NCBI GenBank assembly: GCA_010094025.1
Contig: ML991777.1
Span: forward strand, 372,001 to 436,000
Source: Viridothelium virens
Lineage: Eukaryota > Ascomycota > Dothideomycetes > Trypetheliales > Trypetheliaceae
DNA length: 64,000 bases
Direction of reading: 5' to 3'
Of the stretch, positions 56,772 through 64,000 are shown one piece after another (the stretch's first letter is position 1; every line of letters starts with the position of its first letter). The notes beneath the pieces are model-generated. The model saw nothing but the letters and a program-made list of their open reading frames with translations. It did not search any database and was not told the origin of the DNA. Made by a program: the position numbers and the translations under genes.

Positions 56772-57954
56772 ATGGGTGTCAAGGACGTTCTTAAGCGCAA
56801 GGAAGGCGTCATTGTGGGGGAGGATGTGAAGAACCTTTTCAAATACGCCCAAGAACACAATTTCGCCATCCCCGCCATAAATGTCACCTCTTCTTCTACG
56901 GTAGTCGCTTCACTGGAGGCTGCTAGAGATGCGAAATCTCCCATCATTCTGCAAGCTTCCCAAGGAGGCGCTGCATACTTCGCCGGGAAGGGTGTCCCAA
57001 ATGATAAGCAGCAGGCTTCAATACAAGGTGCTGCCGCCGCTGCGCACTTTGTCCGGAGCATTGCCCCTCTATATGGAATCCCTGTCGTCATGCATACCGA
57101 TCATTGCGCCAAGAAGCTGTTGCCATGGCTGGATGGCATGTTGGACGCAGATGAGGCGTACTTCAAGGAGCACGGCGAACCTCTCTTCAGCTCCCACATG
57201 ATCGACCTATCAGAGGAGCCAGTGGAGTACAACATCCAAACAACCAAGAAATATCTCACGCGAGCGGCACCTATGAAGCAGTGGCTGGAAATGGTATGTG
57301 CAGCTATCCAGGCTCAGTCGCTGAAGCTGATATCGTGGCGTAGGAAATCGGCATTACTGGCGGTGAAGAGGACGGTGTCAACAATGAATCCGTCGACAAC
57401 AACTCTCTCTACACGCAGCCGGAAGACATCTACGAAATCTACAAGACCCTCTCACCCGTCAGCCCCTACTTCTCCATCGCCGCCGGTTTCGGCAACGTTC
57501 ACGGCGTGTATAAGCCTGGCAATGTGAAGCTTCACCCAGAGTTGCTGCAGAAGCACCAATCATACGTCAAAGAACAGTCAGTCTGGCACGGGATGGTCCT
57601 TTTGCGCTAGACTAACGGTTGTATAGGACCAAATCATCAGACAACAAGCCCGTCTTCCTCGTTTTCCACGGTGGCTCGGGTTCATCCAAGCAGGAATACC
57701 TTGACGCCATTAGCTATGGTGTGGTTAAGGTCAATCTTGACACGGATCTTCAGTGGGCTTACCTTACGGGTATCCGGGATTACGTGCTCAACAAGAAGGA
57801 TTATCTCATGTCTCAGGTCGGCAACCCAGACGGCGCTGATAAGCCTAACAAGAAATTCTATGATCCGCGTGTCTGGGTACGCGAGGGCGAGAAGACTATG
57901 AGCGCGCGTGTTACAGAAGCTCTCAAGGATTTCAATACTGCGGGTCAGATCTAG
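56772..57954 (+). CDS. fba1: Class II fructose-bisphosphate aldolase
   Basis: Zinc-dependent glycolytic enzyme splitting fructose 1,6-bisphosphate. Three exons, 56772-57293, 57344-57576 and 57627-57954, give 360 aa, the normal fungal length; both introns are 50 bp. Metal/catalytic block HTDHCAKK with Asp110 and His111; GEPLFSSHMIDLSEEP; GFGNVHGVYKPGNVKL with a second zinc His; FHGGSGS phosphate loop; VNLDTDLQWAY. All expected residues are present. The first Met of the open frame lies upstream as a non-ATG triplet; the ATG at 56772 gives the usual MGVKDVL start. Confidence 0.97.
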
Positions 57955-59255
57955 GATTGACGAATTGGAGAAGGAATTGATTCGGAAAAAGTATCAGAGG
58001 TGAGGTAATGCGAATGTTTATAACGAATTAAGTGGTTACGGAGGGCTCCATCGGCAATGATCCCTGAACTGAAGCCGCCAATGCTCTTTTTTTTTTTTGG
58101 TGTCATGTAGTATGGGCAGGCTATAGGCAGCATCCATGCTCTTGCACACGCACCAGTGTCACTAAACGAAACTGCCGGCCTCTTATATCAATAAACACTA
58201 TTGTCTGACAGCGTCCGATGGTTGTTCCACTAGTTATAACACTCAGTAACTTTCGCCCTACACCTGTCGACTTAGATTACTGACCACCCTCGCCCGATGC
58301 ATGTCTCGACGCACTTACGCCCGGCATCTGAGGGGTAGGACAATACTCGTGGGGATGATGGGAGTTATCGAATGAATTGTAGTCCGGAGGTGGCAGTGGA
58401 ACTTCGGGCCGGAGAACCTGTGCAGCACGAAAGAGCCAGGAAAGTCTTCGGGGTTTTGTGTGGATGAGGTTTTGGGAAAAATGCTGCGTGCTTTCCGAAC
58501 CTGTCGCCTACGACTAAGCCAAGTTTGGTCTGGCGGCTACTGCTGGACGCTGCCTTGTGTGCTACTTGAGCCTCAGACGGCAAGGCATACACTACTGATG
58601 AACTGATGGCCGTTTCGCCGACACTTATTGGTGGACGGTACATGACAGAGCCTCATCGTGCCTTCCCAACTGTCGTATCACCATCGTGCGTCTGCATCTG
58701 CCTTAGCTACGCAAGCAACTATCTCTTATCTGGCCATTCTCTGGCTTTGGTATCAAAGCCACCGCCGATCGATGCAGAGCTCTCCCGCCTGCATCTTCAT
58801 GGCTTACACCGGCGATGCAGGCCCTCAGAGGCTTGGGCGACGAGGAAACGTCGGCTAGAACGAGCGTTGTCTCCACTAGGATAGCGAACCAGCACTGAGA
58901 AAACTAATATCTAGCGGGTCGCCTTGCATGGACCGTGACAATTCACTTTTTCTGGGCATAGGCTCGCAGTCTGCGAGGATGCGGCTCAGTTGTTTGAGGC
59001 TCTTGTGCAGTAAGAAAAAGGCCCACTACGCGCCTCACGGCGCAGCCTGTCCTTTAATTCCATTCGTTTTCGTTCGAGTCCTTACCGTTAGCAGTCAATT
59101 CTCCAGGTGTGAGAGCTACTAGGCTGTAGCATCGTATCGTTTCCTCCTTCTGTCTCATCACGTTGTCAAATGAACTAGTCGCCCCTTCTTTCAGGTCTGG
59201 ATTATCTACTTCGTCCACTCTAGGATAATAGGAATGGTCTTCGTCTTTTCTACGT
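57955..59255. other. 1.3-kb intergenic region
   Basis: FBA1 3' flank with a 12-base T run near 58088, then spacer. Overlapping short frames at 58365-58884 in several phases are not coding-like. No gene supported. Confidence 0.45.
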
Positions 59256-61329
59256 ATGCCAATTTTCCTCGACCGGTTACCATTTGACATTGTTTTTCGT
59301 ATTGCTTTCTTTCTCGACATTGAGGAGCTTGGTTGCCTGGGAGCCACATGCAGGCACTTCAGCCTTGTCGTGAGGGGGGAGGCTGTATGCCGTCAGGCAG
59401 TCGAGGTATGCCTGAGACCCACCAAGGAGACGGCGCTAAAGAAGAATTTAGAAGTATGCAGCTTTTTCTTTGGAAGCGATAGATGCCCGACGGAGACATC
59501 ATGAATACTGCTGGGCGTTTCATCGGTTGCTGCAGAGGCGAATTGCTTTTGCAACGGTCCAGCCCAAATTTTTTGGAGTAATTACACGCACGTCAGCTTC
59601 GGAGTTCATATATGTGAACGGAATGCTCTGCTACATGCAAGGGCTTGAAATCCGGCTTTTGAATATTCACGAAGCCTCCGCCTCTGAGACTGTGGTATCA
59701 ATACCACAAGTGCTAAATCGGGCAAAACTTGACTTGGACGGCACTAATACTCACGTGACTCTGTTGAATTACTGCGAAGAGGTACTGACGTTCTTACTGG
59801 AGGATTACCGAGATACCAGTGGCTGGCTTGTGATCATATTCATTGCAGATTATAAAAGACGCCTCATCACACAAAGGGTGGATTCATCATATCGAATATT
59901 TGTGATCAACGATAGCCACCATCTATGCTTTGGCACCCACTCAGAGCTTGGAAGCCATGGCCATCATGAATGGATTGTTTACAGAATCAATCTTGACTCC
60001 GAGGTTGAGCTCGATCATGGAGTCGGAGTGCAGCTCGAAAACTTGGTTGGCGGTGATATTGGCAGCAATGTAGCTTTCAGTGTCCATAATGGCTACTTCT
60101 ACGCTCTATCAAACCAAACGTCCTTCGAACTTGAGGAGATTGACTACACTTCCTTCTATACCTGCATGCGATTTCCCCTTGAGAGGTCCTCCCAATCCGA
60201 ACTCCAAGTCATCGACGACATCTACCGACGCCAGAACAGCGAAGGCGCCATCAACGACTCCTGGACCGATCTTGGCCTCCAAGTCTCCGAATCCACAAAC
60301 GAACTCACCATCGTCGAGGCCCGGCGCGAATATCTGGGGAATACCAGCTCGCACCAACGCACCTACTACATGCAGCCCGTCCCGTTCCCAACCGCCACCC
60401 CAGACGCATCCGACGATGATGATCAGCCAATCCTCCCGTCATCTCCCTCCCAGGAACACCACCTCTCCACCCCTCTCGCCACCTCTTCTTCTGCTTCCGC
60501 TACCACAGCGATTTCCCGCTACCCCGCCAACGACGTCTACATCCCCCTCATCACCCCCCTCGACAAACCGCGCTACGCCCAGCCCCGGCCGCGCCTCCCT
60601 CGCCACGCCCACCCAGAATTCGGTCCCCTCTCCCTCTCCCTCTCCACCTCAGACGACACCTCCTCCACGCCGCCTCCGCCACCTTCGTCTCCTGGCCCGT
60701 CCTTCCTCCTCTGGAAGACGAAGCACCGCGCGTACAACCTCGCGTCGTCCTCGTTTCTCGATCTCGTAGAGGACGACGACGAGGTCCGCACTGCGGATGG
60801 GAGTACTGCAGTGGTGCCGTGTCTGCGACTTCGCGGCGCGGGGAGGAGGAGGGCGAGTCCGTTGGATGAGGAGGGCTGGGTGCGGCGGCCGGAGAGGGAT
60901 GAGCTGACGGGGGAGCTGGTCGAGGGGAGCGAGGAGCGCTGGGTGTATGGTGGGGTGAGGCTGTGGCCGCCCAGGCGCGTCCCTGGGGATGCTGGGGAGG
61001 CGGAGAGGAAGGGGGAAGGGAAGAGCACTGTGGGAGAGGAGGTGAGACTGCCGTGGGGGAAGGTGGTGAATGCGGTGGCGGATGAGCGGTCGTTGGTGTA
61101 TGGGATTGCGGACCCTGGGGGAGGTGGCGAGAAGATTGTGTTGGTGAGTTTTGATCCGGGTATTCGCATTGGGAAGACGGTTGAGAGGGAGAAGGGGGAT
61201 GGAGGCGAAAGGGAGGAGTCGAGAAAGGTCGAGGCAAAGGGAAAGGGGAAAGCAGAGAGAGGTGATACGGGGGCGGAGGATGGAGTCATGTGGAAAGAAG
61301 AAGCGATGTATCTTCGTATAGCTCAGTGA
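59256..61329 (+). CDS. F-box protein of unknown substrate
   Basis: Likely substrate adaptor of an SCF ubiquitin ligase. Two exons, 59256-59405 and 59452-61329, with a 46-bp intron, give 675 aa. The F-box is at 3-45 (FLDRLPFDIVFRIAFFLDIE, then LGCLGATCRHF). Splicing gives CRQAVEKYAAFSLEAIDARR, the helical linker usual after fungal F-boxes; unspliced reading hits a stop. A beta-propeller-like region follows (about 60-300, VYRINLDSEVELDHGVGVQL). After about 310 the protein is Ser/Pro/Thr-rich and poorly conserved, with GC-rich codons. Substrate cannot be told from sequence. Confidence 0.85.
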
Positions 61330-61855
61330 ATATTCATTACTTTTAGTCGCTGCGGGTTCTTTTTTCTACGTTGCGATCAGTTGCAAGGTGTAGATCTGGT
61401 CATTTCATAGCATAAAGTGAGTGGGTATTTCATTAGCACTAAGAAATATCAGGGCTTGATGATTCGCCGTCAATGAAATCGCTTGAGCAATGAGTATGCC
61501 GCCTTGGGTTCCCTAACGAAAACCAATCTGTTCACGAAGATCCTCGTTGCCGATCCATCCCTCTTTGACGCCGCCGATGATGCTGAGGCTGAGGGGTAAC
61601 GATATGGGAAATTCAACGCCGTGACAAGAAGGAAACTGGATATCGATCTCATGTTTCCTGTGCCGCCATCCTGCCTGCTACGAAATGCTTCAAATTGCAA
61701 TCAATCTCACCGTGACACTCTCTCACGGTGTCCGCTCTCAGTAGCTGCCGTATTGCCGTGTCATGCTATCTTCCAAACTCAATGCCAGCCTCAAACACCA
61801 TTTGGTTGTTCTGTGGTCGAAATCGAAGTCGTGCTGGGCAGATGTAGACTTTCCA
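61330..61855. other. Tail-to-tail intergenic region
   Basis: 526 bp between the F-box gene and the convergent Q-rich gene. No gene or repeat seen. Confidence 0.45.
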
Positions 61856-62368
61856 TCAGAGCTCGCACCCCTCCATATCCCGCATCAGACACGCCATCTG
61901 GGCCCGCTTCGCCGCCTCTGCCACGAGCGTGAAGTCTTGCAGAAACGGCGACGTGGTAGGTGCGCCCCCATCCTGTCCACCACGCTGGCCCTGATATGGA
62001 TTACGCTGGACAGCCGGTTGCTGCTGTTGCTGCTGCTGGAGCTGCTGACTCTGCACCTGCTGCTGAGAAAGGTACTGTTGTGGTGCAAGATATTGGTGAT
62101 GCGTATACGACTGTGGCTGCTGTTGGTGTGGCTGCTGCATATGCGAAGTCTGAGCTGCGGATGCGGGAGCAGATGGGAAAGAGGCCAAGGCGTGGGTTTG
62201 GAAAGTGGGCGAAGGGAGGGGTGCCGAGGCGGCGGAGATCGAGGAAGGAGTACGGGCGAGTGTGGTTTCGAGGCTGGGCATTGTGGTGCTAGAGGCGGAG
62301 GAAAGCGAAGAAAAGCTGCTGGAGGTGTGGAAGGCTGAGGCAGAGTTGTTGGACGTCGTCATGTCCAT
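61856..62368 (-). CDS. Unrecognised Ser/Gln-rich fungal protein with conserved-looking C terminus
   Basis: 170 aa from the ATG at 62368 (MDMTTSNNSASAFHTSSSF). The open frame extends further upstream but has no convincing start there. Ser/Thr/Ala-rich for 80 residues, then His/Gln/Pro-rich with a run of Gln near 120 and RNPYQGQRGGQDGG. It ends in an ordered-looking amphipathic helix, FTLVAEAAKRAQMACLMRDM, then EGCEL. Such a short C-terminal helix after a disordered Q-rich stretch suggests a nuclear or transcription-linked partner protein, but no function is assigned. Confidence 0.7.
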   Translation of the reverse strand: MDMTTSNNSASAFHTSSSFSSLSSASSTTMPSLETTLARTPSSISAASAPLPSPTFQTHALASFPSAPASAAQTSHMQQPHQQQPQSYTHHQYLAPQQYLSQQQVQSQQLQQQQQQQPAVQRNPYQGQRGGQDGGAPTTSPFLQDFTLVAEAAKRAQMACLMRDMEGCEL

Positions 62369-63333
62369 GCCTAGGTTGATCAAGAAGTCGATGGTGAGAG
62401 AGGCGATGGGGCAACGCAGAGGCGTCAGTGAAGGTCGTGGAGAGAATGGAGGTCGGTTCGAAGGATGGAGACAAAGGGAGCTGGTGTTATTGGTGTTGAG
62501 TGTTATCAGATCTGGGGTGTGAAAGAGCACGTGCGAATGTTTCAATCAAGAAGAAACAATACCAAGCCCGGCCGAGAGGTGAAGCACGATGACAATAGGC
62601 TAGTCACGTAGATGCTTTCTGCAGGTCTTGAGGAGGGTTTCAGATTGTGGACGCACGCACGCGGATAAAGAGTTAATTACCCACGTAGGCGACGGCTGGA
62701 ATGTAAGCGTCACGGGTCCTTGCGAGAAATGGCGATTCGCATCGAGGGGGTGCGGACATGTGGGAGCTATGTGGCATAGAACGGCATGGGGATGGGGTAC
62801 AGCGGGTGACGGGGGAAAAAGTCGGGAGAGAGAGACCGAGGCCAGGTCGTCGCGTGGTACTCCATACGAAGGAGGGTGGGAGCATCGCTAACTACCTAAA
62901 TTCGTGGAGGAAAGGTGGTGACGATGATTTGTTGGAAGGGCACGAATAAGAGAGCAGGCCCTGAAGCTGTGTGCCAGCTGTCGTCCCTTTGCCCTCGTTC
63001 AATAGGCCTGATAGGGCAAGCTCTTTCAGCCCACTACGCCCATTAGGGACTTCTCCAGATCCGGGTGCCGTCTATGATCCCACGGATCCTTCCCCATCAT
63101 GCTCATGAATCCTTCTGCAACCCTGCCTTCGGTTCCTGGCTCTGACCGCCCTGGCCTCCTGGCTTCTAGAGCAACTGCCACGCGACCGTGAACGGCAGTC
63201 CCCCAGATTTCTGCCGCTTCCGTCTGCGTCATATCCAACAGCTGCTCACCTGGGCTCACCTGGCCTCATCTATGCTCACCTGTGCTCATCATTGCCCAGA
63301 TGCGTCTGTCCACACGAATCCCCTCAAACACTG
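62369..63333. promoter_or_regulatory. Divergent intergenic region, Q-rich gene / KTI12
   Basis: About 965 bp. Near 63247-63290 a short CTCACCTG-type motif repeats about four times (GCTCACCTG, CTCATC, GCTCACCTG, GCTCATC). No gene seen. Confidence 0.4.
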
Positions 63334-64000
63334 ATGCCTGTAAGCTTGTCGCACCTTCCGGCTAGCGTCTTACTCATAAGGCTAAGGAATCTTCCATTTG
63401 TAGCTCCTCCTTATTTCTGGGTTTCCCTCCTCAGGCAAGACCCATCGCGCCACCCAACTCCAATCTGCCTTCGAGGCCAAGATCGCCAACTCCACCGATG
63501 CACGCATTTCTCGGCTGACAGTCCACCTAATCAATGACGAGAGTCTAGGACTGTCGAGAGAGGTCTACCATTCGGCTCGCCCGGAGAAAGACGCCCGCGC
63601 CGCCGAATATTCTGCTGTGAAGCGAGTGCTCGGTAAAGATGCCGTCGTCATTGCAGACAGCTTGAACTATATCAAAGGCTTTCGATATCAACTGTACTGT
63701 GAAGCAAAGGCGCTTCAGACACCCAGTTGTGTCGTCCATGTCGGCACTCCTGAGGAAAAGTGTCGAGAACTCAATAACACTCTTCTGAATGACCCTTCGA
63801 AGCCGGGGGGATATGTTGAGGAAGACTTCGACAATCTGGTCTTCCGATATGAAGAGCCCAATGGCATGACTCGCTGGGACAGTCCACTATTCACTGTGTT
63901 GTACGACGACGAAAACCCCCCAATCGATGAAATTTGGGATGCCCTCGTGGGCAGCGACGGCAAAGTCAAGGTCGTCAAACCCAACGCTGCGACTGTGCTG
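63334..64000 (+). CDS. kti12: Elongator-associated protein Kti12 (5' part, runs off the window)
   Basis: P-loop protein that binds Elongator and is needed for tRNA wobble-uridine modification. Exons 63334-63339 and 63404 to beyond the window edge. The first coding exon is just ATG CCT; after a 64-bp intron the protein continues LLLISGFPSSGKTHRA, putting the P-loop (GFPSSGKT) at residues 8-15. 201 codons are visible, including ADSLNYIKGFRYQLYCEAKA, THRATQLQSAFEAK and the Kti12-typical RWDSPLF. The frame is open to base 64000. It would lack its start if the 6-nt exon were missed. Confidence 0.93.

Noticed and set aside
60551-61289. Two long minus-strand frames rich in Pro/Ser
   Set aside because: Both are shadows of the GC-rich, low-complexity C-terminal part of the F-box gene.
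1-64000. tRNA, rRNA or other RNA genes
   Set aside because: I looked for T-loop (GGTTCGA-type) and other signatures with matching stems and found none; a covariance-model scan would be decisive.

Overview
This is a gene-dense stretch of a filamentous ascomycete (Pezizomycotina) nuclear genome. The genes carry 45-75 bp GT-AG introns, many lie head to head with short shared promoters, and the protein set is fungal: UncA-type kinesin-3, an AspRS-DUF2156 fusion, Mic10, Urb2, Spt2, Mpo1 and DapB. The sequence alone does not settle class or species. I rebuilt exon-intron structures by hand. For the spliced genes the summed coding length is a multiple of three, and most predicted lengths match family norms (Rpb7 171 aa, Fba1 360 aa, Atp1 551 aa).

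Layout. 1-12 kb: kinesin-3 (-) and TRM5 (+) share a promoter. Next comes an accessory pair, a short-chain dehydrogenase and a questin-oxidase-like protein, bracketed by two copies of a palindromic MITE. 12-20 kb: the ergosteryl-aspartate synthase fusion ErdS, RanGAP, a small spliced COX17, and ALG6. 20-32 kb: a third MITE and a ~96-bp tandem repeat ahead of a nucleolin-like gene, an unrecognised membrane-anchored protein, NUS1 and SEC10. 31.3-33.8 kb: a decayed island with a C2H2 zinc-finger pseudogene hit by two different MITE families, flanked by two scraps of a metallophosphoesterase gene. 33.8-42 kb: dapB, RPB7, MPO1 and ATP1. 42-46 kb: a repeat island with fossil Ty3/Gypsy integrase pieces in both orientations, framed by inverted copies of a ~75-bp repeat. 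46-64 kb: SPT2, RPP2, MIC10, URB2, FBA1, an F-box protein, an unrecognised fungal Q-rich protein, and the 5' part of KTI12 running off the window.

Most genes are housekeeping: ribosome biogenesis (nucleolin, Urb2, Rpp2), transcription and chromatin (Rpb7, Spt2), tRNA modification (Trm5, Kti12), N-glycosylation (Alg6, Nus1), secretion (Sec10, DapB, kinesin) and mitochondria (Cox17, Atp1, Mic10). The unusual content is ErdS, the MITE-bracketed SDR/questin-oxidase cassette, two MITE families converging on one zinc-finger gene, the tandem array before the nucleolin gene, and the inverted-repeat-framed retroelement graveyard.
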